64,000 nt of DNA from Sipunculus nudus. Its lineage: Eukaryota; Annelida; Sipuncula; Golfingiida; Sipunculidae. Each line of letters starts with the position of its first letter. Position 1 is the first letter of the stretch. Both the position numbers and the translations under genes were made by a program. Positions 31,163 through 45,095 of the stretch are shown here, piece after piece. The stretch spans positions 80,584,124-80,648,123 of the forward strand of contig CM049308.1 of NCBI GenBank assembly GCA_026874595.1, given 5' to 3'. The notes beneath the pieces were generated by a model. The model searched no databases, was not told the DNA's origin, and was given only the letters and a program-made list of their open reading frames with translations.

Positions 31163-33103
31163 TGTCACAGAACAAACTCTGATCCAGTAGAATCGTCGAT
31201 CCTACTAGGACAAAGTCCGATCGGACTTTCTACTAGGAGAAACTCCGATCAGACTTTCTACTAGTAGGATCGGCGATTCTACTATGACAAACTCCGATCA
31301 TAGCCTCTACTAGGACAAACTCCGATCAACCAGAGACCACAACATGATTAAACTTTCTACTAGTAGAATCGCCGATTCTACTAGGACAAACTCCGATCAT
31401 AGTCTCTACTAGGACAAACTCCGATCATAGTCTCTACTAGGACAAACTCTGATCGTAGTCTCTACTAGGACAAACTCCTATTGTAGTCTCTACAAGGAGA
31501 GACTTACCATAATTTACCTAATTTCTGAAACCTGAGATTAAAAATGAATAAAACATAGTAATATTTTAACCAAATGTTTTATTTATGTATTTGAAAAAAA
31601 AAATAAAGAAAATCAAATACAAGCACATATGATAAAATACAATATCCTACAATTATATATACAAGTCACAGATATACAACTAAATGTTTCATTCAAACAT
31701 ATTCATACAATTTTATTTGATAAAAAAATTACAAATATAAGCACAAGCACATGTAAGCACAAAATGTTTATCTACTTGTATATATGTATAATTCCTTAAT
31801 ATTGATCTAAAATATTTCATTCACATCCTGTCTTAAATTCACAGCAAAAAAATGCAATATATATATCCACATGTACTTATGTTTATCAATTTAACCACTG
31901 ATACAGATTGTAGGTATTTTCAAATAGAACTTTGATTCTCAGAAATACACATTCCTTGGTTAAGTACAATTCATACAAGTTCATATTCTAAAAAATACAA
32001 ATAAAAGCACAAGCACATATAAGCACAAACTGTTTATCTACTTGTATATATGTAAAATTCCTTGATTTAAGGATAGATCTAAAATATTTCATTCCCATCC
32101 TGTCCTAAAATCAGAGAAAAATTGCATTATATACATCAAAATGATTGTATACTATGCCTAGCTTAGTTCATTGAACATACTTGTACAAGCTCAAGTCCTT
32201 AGATATGAAAAAAAAAATGGTTGTGTACTCTGCCTAGCTTGGTTCACTGAACATACCTGTACAAACTTTAGTCCTTAGATCTCAAAACAATGAAGGCCTA
32301 GCTGACCATATTGACAATTGATAGGTTGATGCCTAGCTGTCTCATACACCTTGAATTCTACATACTCTATTATTTATATTTATAAATATCACTATCATTA
32401 GTTTTAATTTTCTAACTTTATACAAAAACTTACTTTATGCCAGTACATACAGATGACCGATCTTTATTTCCCCTGTACACTATAAGGAGCAATCATATAT
32501 AATACAGCGTAATAACAAGATATCTAGAAGTATAGTACATAAAACAATGATTTAATATAATGGTTTTACAAAAAAAAACTAACATGTCAACCATTACTAT
32601 AAACCAATGTATAACCCCACATTAAAAACCAAATAAACAACCATTGTCTTGTATATTGTATAAAACAATCATGGTAAATTCTAGTCTTTTAGAAAGTCAT
32701 ATTGTGTATAATCATAAATAAAACATTTGATTACCATATAACTGTGTTTAATTATTCATAATCTCAGGTTTCATAAATTAGACCATTATGGTAAGTTTGT
32801 CCTAGTAGAAGCTCTGATCCAACTAGTACATTTATATATGATTGGAGTTTGTCCTAGTAGAGACCACGATCGGAGTTTGTCCTAGTAGAATCGCCGATTC
32901 TACTAGTAGAAAGTCTAATTATGTTGTGGTCTCTGGTTGATCGGAGTTTATCCTAGTAGAGGCTATGATCGGAGTTTGTCCTAGTAGAATCACCGATCCT
33001 ACTAGTAGAAAGTCTGATCGGAGTTTCTCCTAGTTGAAAGTCCAATCTGACTTTGTCCTAGTAGGATCGACGATTCTACTGGATAGGAGTTTGTCCTGTG
33101 ACA
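31163..33103. mobile_element. Foldback-like element 1 (TGTCACAG...CTGTGACA), ~1.94 kb
   Basis: Inverted arms of roughly 370-400 bp (about 31163-31560 and 32720-33103) enclose AT-rich DNA with no coding frame. The arms are arrays of a degenerate word, ctactaggacaaactccgat, alternating with palindromes such as TCTACTAGTAGA. The outer ends are TGTCACAG and CTGTGACA. No clear target duplication was identified. The design resembles Drosophila foldback and sea urchin TU elements; the transposase family is unknown. Confidence 0.8.
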
Positions 33104-36100
33104 TATACATGGATGATGGCATGGTGCCCTCACACCCTCACCTAGCCGGGGACCTAGTTTCCCTATCCCATCACTTGAATATGATATACACTTCACCTTG
33201 TGTGAAATACCTCGGGGGGGGGGGGGGGGGGGGACCTGATCAGTAGGTGGTTTCAAACCATTTTGATATGCATAAATTTGTTGCTTATGTATGTGACTGC
33301 TGTGTCAGCATAGTTGCTTTAGATTCAGGGAATAGAATGAATGTGTTGAATTGTGAGGCTTTACACCATGTAGTTGAATGTCAGATGGCACCCACAAACC
33401 AGTTCAGCTGTATGTTTGTATGAACTCACTATACCAGGGTTGAAACCCATTCGGGCTATCCACATGTACAGTATTTTAAAACCAATTAAGGTATTTTCAG
33501 AACAAAATGTAGAGTATTTACTTATTACAGCACAGCCTTAATTCATTGTTTTCTAATAAATTGTCTGTGTGTGATATTATCAACATCATATACTCAGATT
33601 AGGTATATTTTCCCTGTCATCTAACTTGATTACTTACAGGATAATAAAATATTGCTGTGAGCAATAACATTTGTGAGGATAATGCTAAGATTGGATTAAC
33701 TTCCTGACTTGTTGATTGCTTGTTCGTTAATAAAATGTCACAGCCAGCATTATATGGCCAGCCATCTGTCAGGCATCTCACTGGGTGCTCAACAGGTACT
33801 TTTCATCCGGTAATAATAAAGTCACAAATGTAAAGAAAAATCCTTGTGTCTGGTCAAGTTTTATGGAAACTCGGCCACACCTTCCCCTGTGACAACTTTT
33901 TGCCCAGAGGGATTCATTTGTCCAGGACCCAAACAAATTTTCTACCGGAAATGGGACTGTCAATAGCGTTATTTGCATGGTTCTAATGACCAGATGATTG
34001 CTTGGCAATTTCCCTCAGGGAGGCCCTTTGTAATAATCTCCAGACTCTCTAGAACAGGTAGATTATTTTCCTGGTTCCAAGGGACTTGTCATCACTTTGT
34101 GAAGAGTGAGCAAGATAGATGTTGCCGCACATGGAGGAATTTACCTTTTTATTGAAGCGGAATTAAGATTAATGAGAAATCTGAGATATATGTGTGTATA
34201 CTTTTATATATATTCCTTAGGTATTTTATCAAAGGAGTATCATAGATTCATAGCTTCTTCAAATTATATGGATTCTTAAAATCTGTATTAAAGGGCATCA
34301 ACTACAATAATTTGAAAGAGATGGTAGCTTTAAGAGATAGAGAGCTCCTAACGTTTTAATATTGTGATAGCAAGGTAACATAATTTTTAAGACAAGTCTT
34401 TTCAAATGACTCATCTAGAAACATTTGATATTCATGTATGTGAATGGTGGTGTTTGCTAACATTAATCTATTGGAATGAAATAAATTAAATGTGTCACAA
34501 CTGTCATTTAGATAGGGCATGAATTTGGACCTTACAAACATTTTTATTCACAATTTACAACTGAATCATATCAGCTAAGATATATAACAGTCAAAATAGT
34601 TTTTTTTTGGTTAAAATATAATGTTTGTATCAGGGCTCTTTATTAAGGAAATGAAGAATTGATCTTTCTTATAGGAGGGTGCTGCCACCTGAAAATATTG
34701 AAGCAGTTATCCTGATCTGGTTCACTCAGTCTGATTTATGTTAGTATTTTAAGACTCTAGATGTTGGCATGTGTAAACCAATTCTATTTCTTCAGTAAGT
34801 AATTATATATTTATTATATTTGTACATTCAGCAACCTTCTGTTATTTCAATTAAATACATTTTAGTAATCAGGGAAATGCCCATTATTGCCTATGTAGCC
34901 ACACTATGTCCAGCTAAGTTTGTATTTAGGATAGTGTTCATATCACAGTATTTAATTAGAGAAAGTATATGTCTACATGTATTGCTATCTCTACACACAT
35001 GATATACAGTGACAAGAATCAGATTGAGTAACAGTGCACTCAGTGACCTCAGTGTGAATGACATAATGCAGTCCACCAAGTGGGAACATCTTATCATCAA
35101 TGTAAATAGTTCTCTAACGTGGTGTGTACATGTGGTCCATACAGAACATGATGGCTCTACCTTAAAAGGCATGGATAAGTGGGAGTGTATTTGTTAGCTG
35201 TTACACAGGTAGTTAATATCTCATAATGTGAGTACAGAGGACTTATGTATCATGTCACCTTTGTTCTTGGTATCTTTTATACTTCATTTAAATGACTGTA
35301 TACCAAACTTCACTTCATTGCATTACTAGACTATTAATAACCCAATGTGTCTCTGTATATATATGTGACAGTTTACATTGGAATCCAAATCACCTGGGTC
35401 ATTCAGTGTTATACTAGTTGAAGTTGGAATTCCAATGTTAACCATTATATTGGAAATCCCATGTAAACTATAAGTTAGCCAGGTTACTTTAAAATGACAG
35501 TCTCAACTGTTGTACATTTGAATTCCCATATGAACTGGTTAAATGAACTAAATTCCCACATACATTGTAACATATGTTAGGACATTTTCTGAAATGGGTG
35601 TGTCTGTATAAGAGAGAATACCACCCTCTTCATTCCCCACTGGACGGCAGCAGGTGTCTGTAGTAGAGAGATGTCAATTAAAAACAGGTTCAGGTAAGGA
35701 GGGGTTACCGTCTTTGTATAAAAATGTTTAAAAATTTACTAAGATTTCTTAATGGATATTTTCACATGTTCAATTAATAAGTTATATGTGACTGAATGCA
35801 AAGTACAAAAAGTGTTGGTTTTGCCTTAATTTACATGATGAATATAAGTTCAGTGCTGTTTCACAGGTAGCATTATCTACATTTTTAACTGTAGTAGCTG
35901 GAGGTATTATGTCACATGTATGCACTAGTGTCTTTTTACTACATTGAGTCAGCCTTGAGTTGTCATCAGGTTTGTTATTTATAACACTATGCTAAAACTA
36001 GCCATAAGAGTCATGTTACTGTGCCATCCATATAAGTAACTGACATATGAAAATTAATTAATATTTTATATGTGGAGCAATGTATGATGATAAAACTCAT

Positions 36101-36860
36101 GTTAATGTCACAGGGGTCGTTCAGTGCACTGTGATATAATACAGGATAGGCTGAGAAAGAAACACAGCCAGAGAATACCTACAATAGCTTCTCCTTGTTA
36201 TTTGCCTTGTGCTGTCATGTAAGTTGATTTATAGAGAGCCAGTACATTGTGATAGTAGGTGAAAAAAATCCCAGTGCATGTATTATCCATTAGCTTTAAC
36301 TTGCAGTTTAGAATTATATGTGATTTTAAAAATGCACTGACTGTGCCAATCAAATCAGAATTTACTGTGCAAATGGTATGAACAAATATGTATAAAGTAA
36401 ATAAATGCACATACTGACTATTGTTTGAAGAGTATCATATACTAGCGATGAAGTGAATTAAAGAGGCTTAAATGAAAAATATAATATATATAGGAGGTTA
36501 TTATTGAATTCATAAGCAATTAGTTCATTTTGTGAAAATGTTCATGAATCTCAACAACAGTCCCTGTTTATTTATGGCACCACACCTCAGTCCAAGTTAA
36601 TAAGGTCATCTTCATTATACAAAGGGGATTCTGTAGTCAGCTGGGTAGTCTAGTTATAACATGGACACTTACTGAAATCTTCTTCACCTTATAGGGTTTA
36701 AATCCCACCACAGATGTTCTGTTGTGTATAATTTACATATTAGGATCTAATGTAAGCCTCAGTGTTGAGCTTTGGGGGATGTAGTTGCTTTCTACTGAGT
36801 GCCCTCTTCTGAAGCTGGGACATCTAGCTTACTGACTCTTACTTTGTATCTCTGTTTCAG
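33104..36860. other. Intergenic stretch, no gene seen
   Basis: AT-rich DNA upstream of the plus-strand exon at 36.86 kb. A tract near 35600-35697 with tctgtataagagag and a good donor (GGTTCAG|gtaagg near 35694) could be a non-coding first exon, but nothing proves it. Other frames look like chance. Confidence 0.4.
33214..33233 (+). repeat. Poly-G run
   Basis: About 20 consecutive G, a possible quadruplex and a hard-to-sequence site. Confidence 0.9.
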
Positions 36861-37109
36861 ATCAGGATAAAAACATTTAGGGTTAATCAAAATGCCGAGG
36901 AGGTAAACGGATCTCAGTCTGAGATAAAATGCTGGTTGTCTGAGTACCGTGACAAGTGGAATACATACAGACGGACATCATAGAGGGACAAGATGGCAGG
37001 CTCTGGAGACCAGGGTGTGAACTGGAAAGAGCGGTGTGAGACCATGGAAGCCTCGCTGCTCAAGTTCAAGCAGCAGGCCTCCAGGATACGAGAACTACTC
37101 TCCAATAAG
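36861..37109 (+). CDS. First coding exon of an unrecognised coiled-coil-like protein
   Basis: The acceptor ctctgtttcag at 36860 opens an exon whose 5' part is untranslated. The ATG at 36993 starts 39 codons, MAGSGDQGVNWKERCETM and onward, with KFKQQASRIRELLSNK at the end, closing at the donor AAG|gtaagt (37110). The Lys/Glu/Gln-rich end with spaced Leu/Ile (LLKFKQQASRIRELL) looks like the start of a coiled coil, as in golgin- or tether-type proteins, but I do not recognise the family. Stops precede the ATG. Later exons were not found before 64000, so the following intron would exceed 26 kb if the gene continues to the right. Confidence 0.7.
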
Positions 37110-40100
37110 GTAAGTTCCATCTTGTACAAGATATGTTGGATTATTGCCATTATTTGCTTCCATGTTAGCTCACCTGTGTGCCGTTGCCATGGTGCAGCAT
37201 CCATCCATTATCAGTAGTATGTATACCTGCTGTTTTATGCCTTTTAGCTGTCATAAAAGTGGTTTCTGTCCTTATACCGAGGCATTTTACATACTGGCAG
37301 AGTGGTAAGGGAATGGTGATCACACCAGGGTATCAACTTACACCTGTATGAATGTGCAAAGTTTATGAAAAGTTTTTAATCATAACTGCCAAGGGCACAT
37401 TTATGAAATGTCAACCTAGCAGATATAATATTATATTATAGCAGCCATTAAAAAAAAATAAACATAATTAGCCATTCATTTCTAAGAAGTATTCAGCTTA
37501 GGTTGTGCAGTTTGAATAAGTAATAAAATTTCAAGAGGTGTCATGTTTGAAGTTTGATAATTTGTACTTTTCTGCGGTTCTCATATGCAACATTTTCACA
37601 TCTGAATATCAAGCACTTTGGCTTTTGTTTAACCCCAATAAAAAAATATATTCAGGGATATAGATTATTTAACAAGAGTGTCCTGTACTTGACAAAGGGA
37701 AGTGTTTTTTTTTACTATATATCATGATTGTTTACTACAGGGGAATGTGTATTATGTGTATTAAACTGGACTGTATATTTAATCATATTAGGTCATATTC
37801 AGTATTGGACAGAAATGTCCTTGTGTTCAGAAAAGACAGATATTGAACAGATAATAAAATTTACCATCAGCATACCTATAGAGGAAAATATTTTGTCTAT
37901 AGATCAGTAATAACAAAAACTGCTGGCCCATAAAATAGACCTGACACAGGGCGACATATTTGTATATTCAAGTTTGCAGTAGACAAGAAGGCATAGGGAG
38001 GAAATGGTTTTTGATAAAAGACTACATTAAGGCCAGTTAGTCATCTGCAGGACCTTTTTGTCATTTGCTCATTTTATAGCTTTATAGCTGTCTTGGAGGG
38101 ACCAGTTATTTATAAGATAAAATCATAAGACATTAAAAACTTGATTGATAAATGCACTACAGTGTATTGGGAACTCTTGGCTTGATTTTAAGGTCCATGG
38201 TGCCTGAATATGATTCAGCCTGGGCAGGTTTAGATACAGATGTTTTTTATACAGATGATTATGTAGACAGCCCATAAATCTGCCCTTACACTAAGTTACA
38301 GTTAATGCTGGGTCATTTTCCATGTTTGGTCTTGCAATTTATTACCCATCCATCAGAGCTTTCATTGTTCATAACTTCATCTCTCTCTCTCTCATTTTTT
38401 TTTTTTTGGGGGGGGGGGGGAGGGTGCTAATTGCAATGTGTAAAGAATTCATGAAACTGCATTTTGGGTCATAAATTTAATACAGTTAGGCTTTAGATGG
38501 TTAGGATTTGCTGAGACTGTTTATTAATTTGTACATTGTGTCTTTCTGACATTGAGAGTAAATATAGAACAGGCTTGTTACCTTTATGGTCAATAACTGC
38601 TGTGCCCACTGATGTCTTATTGATCAATCTAAGCTAGTAGTTGTACAGCCTCATTCCTGCCATATTATTACAGTAGGCTCATGTCCCACTTTTGGCATTG
38701 TGTTTAGTAAAACACTGCCCATATTCAAAGCACAGTGTAACATTTTAGCCTTGTGTATGGATATACACATAATCATACATTGTCAGTTGGTATTTTAATC
38801 GAAAATTCATTTTTTTTTCATATTGATATTGAATTTAATTTTGAATGGATTGTTGGGATTAAAAAGTTTTATTAACACATGCCCCATAGATCACACTTTC
38901 CCAGTTTTACTAGCAGTTACCTGTATGCAGGATCTGTAATAATTACAGGTACATCTGGTCAGGCCAAGAATCTGTATGTGTGGTCATTTCTTTCATATCA
39001 GTAGCAAGGGTTTTTCAACGCTGATCTGCATAGTCTATCATAAGATTTTTCTGATCGATCAATACTTGAGTCATGACCCTATTCTACCAAAAAGTGTACA
39101 GCAATGGCCATCCATACCATCAAAATGACATTGCTCTGCTTAGGTAGTGGTCTAAATAGCATAGTTTTTGACATGGCATGTGATGAAACATTGACATCTT
39201 GGTAGACTTTTGTGTTAGAGGGGCAAAAGTGCTGCCACCCAAAAGCCAGAAAAAGTTAAAAAAAAAAGGTAACCAGGGCAACCAGAGAATGTCATTCTTC
39301 AGCTGATGAGTGATGAGAAAATGTTATTACTCTTACTGAAATATAAAGGAAATGTAAAGCTTGCAGTACTTAAGGAATTCTAAAAAAACTGGAATACGTT
39401 TCCTAATTGTAACTTTAGAGAAATCTGAGGAAAAAAACCTGTATGACAGAACTTTGTAGAAATCCTTAAACAACTAGGCCCTGAAAACTAATTTGTAACA
39501 GAATGAGTTGTCCAACATGATTGTTAGTGTTTCAACCTGTGTATTACCCATAAAGCTTGATACATAAAATTACTGCTGACATTGCTAGTTTTGCTTTTGC
39601 TAATTCACATCTGTATGATCCTCAAAGTTCATTAAACTGATTGAACATCACTTGTGGCTGCAGGGGACAGTCATCTGGGTCAGTTTCTAATATCAGAATA
39701 AGTGAGCTGATGTGACTTTGGCAACAATTAATGGCAAGTGACAGTTGATGTTGGTACTGAATTTCCCCTTGCTCACATTTCCCATGGGGAACAAGATACA
39801 ATTTGTATATAGATTGAGGGTCTCACTGGTTATTGACTTAACGTTCACATGTAGTGATTGAAACACAACTGTTGAAGCCAAGCTGCATAACTCCTGATCT
39901 TTTCACATGTTATAGTTTCCCCTTCTTTAGGAATTTATATTATGAAATTAAATCAATAACTTCAATGATTTTCAGTATCAATAGGGTTTAGTTATGTCTT
40001 TTAAAGCCATGTTCAGTCTATACCCATGTTCACTGAATACAGCATTGAGTACCATTTTACTGCTTCTAAATCGACATTCTGCTCACCAGTTAACATTTGT

Positions 40101-40133
40101 GTTTTGACAACATTGGCAGGTATTTTAGATATA

Positions 40134-40849
40134 CAGTGAAACCTCTATAATGTGAGCAGACTGGGGACTTGGCTAAACTGCCCACTGTATAGAGGTGCCC
40201 ATTATATGGAGGTCATGACCACAACATAAATAATGAGAAGGAAAAAAAAACAGGACTATCAAAAAGTGCCCATTATATAGAGGTGCCCACTTTATTGTGG
40301 TGCCCATTAGGAACTGTACCAAATCCATTAATATGGTATTCACATCAACGCAGTGTGATCACACATTAATTTTATGCATGTCCAATATCGTATCTACAAT
40401 GAATACAAGGAAGAATATATATGTGAATGAGCTATATAAACACGAGAAGTAAATCAAATGCCAAATATCAGCTACCGTATTCAGTGTTGGAAAAAACATG
40501 TTGGACATGCTTGTAGTGTGAACTTTGCTGAAGTTTAGCATCTCAATTAGAACATTAGCAAATCTTAGTTTGTCTGTAATAGAGAGGTGTCTGCATTAAA
40601 GAGGTTATTATTCTTCCATGTCTGCCTCTCACAGCACTGTTTCAAGTGTGCAAAATAGAGAGGTGCACATAGAAGAGAGGGTTCTGTATTAGAGAGGTTA
40701 CCTAATCCCCAAGTCTCCATCCATTAGGACTGCCTCTAGTGTGCTTTAGTCATGTGCTCACAATAGAGAGGTTACAGACCTTAATCTGTTTCACATGAAG
40801 TTCTTTTGTGACTAATATAGAGGTATCTGCAGTTTGAGAGGTATTCCTG
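40134..40849. mobile_element. Non-autonomous TIR element with TA duplication
   Basis: The ends CAGTGAAACCTCTATAATG and (inverted) CAGGAATACCTCTCAAAC are flanked by TA, as in mariner-type insertions. The interior repeats short words such as tagagaggt and gtgcccattata. No transposase frame. Confidence 0.65.
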
Positions 40850-41717
40850 TATTTCCTATTTGTATTATTGCAGTGAGTATTGCTAGATCTGCATCAGAAC
40901 ACAAGAATTTGATTGGGTCTTCCTGATATGAGGAACAGTTGCTCCACCATGCTTTGTAAAAATCTATTCAGAATATTCAGTACAGCTGTAATTATACTTT
41001 AATCATAGCCTAGTGAACTGGGGCAGCATACTGGAAATGAGTTTCTGATTGTATCAAAACTGCTTCTGGATTATTAAAGGTCAGTGGCAGCATATAGTTT
41101 TAAGCATTTGGAGTTTTCCCCATTTGTGTGGATAAAAAACTAATTGCCTACAATTTCAGACACTTTATATTAACTGGATCACATCCCGGTTTGATGTAAT
41201 GTCATGTGCAGCTGCTCTGGTGTGATTTATTTGATAAAAGGGAGTAACCTTGAAGATTCAGGGCCATATCTCATTGAAATGAGACCCTGGTGACATTGTG
41301 AATAGTATCAAAAAGGAAAACATATCCCTGTGTCTGTGCAAGCAGAAACAAAGCTTTGGTATTTTATGATTTTAATCTGTCATGGTTGGCCTGTACAGCT
41401 GTGTTTAATGTATTTGTTTAAAATTTTTTTTTAGATCCAGTGAGTGTTTGGTATTATTTGATATTTATAAAATAACAGAAACAATATCAGCTGCAGGGTT
41501 TAAAGATGTCTGTTAGGTGGAATAATCTGAAAATTTTGTAGATACTAAATCAAACTTTTTTTTCTAAAGAAGGGGTAATATCATGATGAACACATTGCTG
41601 GATACATGTCACAAGATGATAAATTTCCTTTGCGCTTTATATTGGTTTTACAAAACCTCTTGGGTGTAATTTATGTTCTTTCATTTATTTTTTTGCTTTA
41701 TATGCTTTATATAACAG

Positions 41718-41796
41718 CAAAAACAACAATAATAATAATAACAGTAATAATATTGGTATAAATAATAATAATCATCATCATCATTTCTTTTTAAGT
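41718..41796 (+). repeat. (AAT)n/(ATC)n microsatellite
   Basis: Imperfect aataat and atcatc triplets. Confidence 0.8.
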
Positions 41797-42997
41797 CTGT
41801 TGTTATGGATTATTAATACTGCATGGATTCAAAAAGAGGGTTTGACCAAGCTGACATACTAGAAATGTAGAATATCTTAACTGACAGTCTGTATCATATC
41901 TGCTTAATGAAAACTAAAATGTATTACATGTTTATTATGGTCGTTATAGAAATTTAGTGTAATAATAAAAATTGCTTTTTTTGCACTCATTAAAGGCTCA
42001 AACAATGAATAATACAGAAAAAAAGCCAAAGTTATGATATAACAAATATTATAAAATTTTTATTTTCCAATATTTTGAAATTCTTTCATGGGAATATGAC
42101 TTTCATAGTTAAAATAGTATATATCATGCAGATAATAAAATAAAATAACTCAGGTTTGACTCTAGCTAACTACCCTGCATAATAATTTGCCTGGAACACT
42201 ACAGCAATGAATAGTAAATGAATTCATCACTGCCTAATGCAAGCTAAAATTATTTGGACTAACTGCTACATGTGTCCAGAATATTCATTCAATACTGCCC
42301 ATGCAGACATATTATATGTTGCTGGCTTTGTTGATGGATATGGTGATTAATTCAGTATGGTCCATGCAAACATTTGTATGATAACCTCTGTTGTTGTTCT
42401 GGTAATTAATTCATTACATAAAGGGTTGGAGATTATCATTATTCTACTGTTCTATAGAAGACACCAGTGTTGTGTTAATAGAAAGCCTTAGTTGTTTTCC
42501 ATTAACAATAACAGGAGCTCTTTTAAGTCAAAGTCATTTGTGAAGGACTGATCATTTAAGATCTAAGGATTAAAGCCTTCCATTCACCTACTTTGTTTAT
42601 AGAATTTATGTGATTTCTGGCTCACTTTGCCAACATATTCATGAATTCTAGGGGGTTCCTGTTGAGAAAAATTCTTATATAAAACCTCTGTGACAGATGT
42701 ATGTTTATCTACAACCTGTTAATATTGAACACAGCAATGTTGACAAATGAAAAAATCATGCAAACCTTAGGTTGCATATATGATGAATTTGACTCCCTGC
42801 CAGATGTCCTTTTTAATGTATTTGAACTCTTTTACCCCCCCCCCCCCATATAAAAACACATTTATATAAATAAAATGAAAACCCTGAATGCAGTTGGATT
42901 GGCATTTTCTGGCCTATTTGTATGAAAGGTTCAAGGAATTATCTTCATTTACGGTAATATTTATCAGGTATTAGAATAGTGCCCTTTAACAATTTAG

Positions 42998-43075
42998 GTT
43001 GGACATAGCCTAGTTGTTAAGGCTTTAAATACTTGAACTTAAAGTCCCTGGTTCAAATCCTGTCCTCTAAGATGA
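42998..43075 (+). repeat. tRNA-like SINE head
   Basis: An A-box-like tagcctagttg and a B box ggttcaaatcc at tRNA-like spacing; ggaca and tgtcc can pair as an acceptor stem. The anticodon loop lacks T33, so this is a SINE head or tRNA pseudogene. Similar weaker A/B box pairs occur near 36.64, 48.62 and 49.02 kb. Confidence 0.5.
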
Positions 43076-44908
43076 AATGATGATTTTTTTTATGGAGCCT
43101 TAAATATTTACTTGAATGTCTTAATAATAGGTCATGACTCCTGGATTATTCCTATAATGATTGTATATAAAACAAAGTATAGAAGGCATAATAATAACTT
43201 GTTATTCACATGCTTATTACATAATCTGTAATATAATTACTGGTGTAATATTACAAAAAAAACATATAATACAGGGTTACGGTCATCCTAAGTATAGGCA
43301 GTAGTTTTCACCAAAATTTCAAACTGTGTGCTGCAGTACTTAGAATAACAATAATTACTAAATGTCTGCATTATCAGAAAACTGTTTTCAAGCTGTGGAC
43401 TGAAAAACAGATAATTTTTTTCTGTGGTTAAAGGGAAATGAATTATGTGTATTAAAGAAAGTGAAACTTGCAGTGAAACTTACTATACATATAAAAAGAA
43501 AGTGTTTTTTAATGGAATTTTAAGAGGACATACACTACCTTGTTTTATGGTAGTAATAAAAAAAGTATTTTATATCTGGTGCTCAGCTGTAAATATTATT
43601 TCATTTTTGATGAATCACCAGAACCTGATTGGGTGTTACCATGGTAACAACATGGCTGATCTAGTGGGAGGTGGGAAGGTTAGGACTGTGACCTACAGAT
43701 GTCACTGGTGGTTTAATTAAGGTTGAAGACAAAGTTTCCATGATAAAATATTGACATGAGGCCATTCTTTATTTGTACCCTCAGAACTGGAATAACGCAA
43801 GGTTCATGAATTCCTATTAATCTCCTGCCAGTCTTGCGTTTCGGTGTTATATTAAACATTTCAATGTAATTTAGTTATTTTCACCCAGGTACAGTATTGT
43901 TTTAACTAGTGGTATGCCAATTAATCAGTTATATTGATGATTGGTCGTTTTCTTTTGTAATTGATCAAATGAATTACATTTTTGCATGATCATCACAAAC
44001 GTTTATTGGATTATGTATGCACATCCAAAGAAGTCACATTATCCCCATAAATTATTCTTATTCTATCAGTGATATAAGAAAGTTTGGGCACAAAACAGAG
44101 AACAACATGAAAACTTTACCTTGTGCAACTGATAAGTGTCCACAATATGGCCATTAACTTGACTTTTCATTTTGATGTTCAGGTTAACTTGAATTTATTT
44201 GGTCAATAGTTTAGGTATAATTCTGATAATAGTTCATGGTAATACAGAGGCTACATAAAATAATCGATCAATAATCGATTATCGGTTGTTTTCCATATTT
44301 CAGTCATCAAATATGACTTTCCAACTGATTCCTAGCACCAGTGATAACCTCACCTTTGTCAAGACAAATTTTTGTAGTCCCATGTGGTAATAATGTATAT
44401 TTTTACCCTAGCTTGATAAATTTGCATGTAACTTTATTTAATGACAACAGTCCCTGAATGTATTTGAATCCTAAACTACGGCTGTTGGAGTGAATCTGAA
44501 ACCCCTGCAGACTTGATCACACAATAAGGGTTAGAATCAGAATGGTGAATGGATTTTTTTTTTCCTTCAGGATTTGATTCATTTATTTTCCAAGAAAAAA
44601 ATTTCATAATGTGTATTGTGTTGATACTTTTATATAAATGCATATTGTTGAAAGTTCATTGAGTCACACCTGACTTATTATGTACTATCCCCTCTGGCTC
44701 TTTGCATCGCAAGTGACGACCAGCGTGAAGTTTCAAGTGGTCACTCCTCCAGTGTGTCCAGGTATTAAGACTAGGGAGGCCTTGGATCCTTTAGTGATGG
44801 CAACATGCCAGAATGATCAGTTCTGTGAATTTTATCTTTTATGACTTGAATGACAAAACTTTGTCTTATGTTCAGGATTCCAGAGCTATAGCAAGAGTGG
44901 GAGAAAGT

Positions 44909-44909
<1 letters not shown>

Positions 44910-44953
<44 letters not shown>

Positions 44954-45039
44954 CATTGGAGAAAACACGGAGAGAGAGAGAGAAAGAGAGAGAGAAAAGG
45001 AGAGAGGGAGATAGGTAGAAAGAGAGAGAAAGGGAAGGG

Positions 45040-45070
<31 letters not shown>

Positions 45071-45095
45071 ACATTAGAGAGAGAAAGAGTGAGAA
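44910..45095 (+). repeat. (GA)n microsatellite
   Basis: Long purine-only GA tract with interruptions. Its translations give poly-Ser-Leu frames, which are not genes. Confidence 0.95.

Noticed and set aside
42998..43075. A functional tRNA gene
   Set aside because: A and B boxes and a short acceptor pairing exist, but the anticodon loop lacks T33 and the arms do not fold properly; a SINE head fits better.
44714..44761. 48-bp exon-like segment with pyrimidine tract, AG before and gtatta after
   Set aside because: Joined to the exon ending at 37109 it gives an immediate TGA; another exon would have to intervene and none was seen.
44771..45074. Ser/Leu-rich frames on the minus strand
   Set aside because: Translation of the GA microsatellite.
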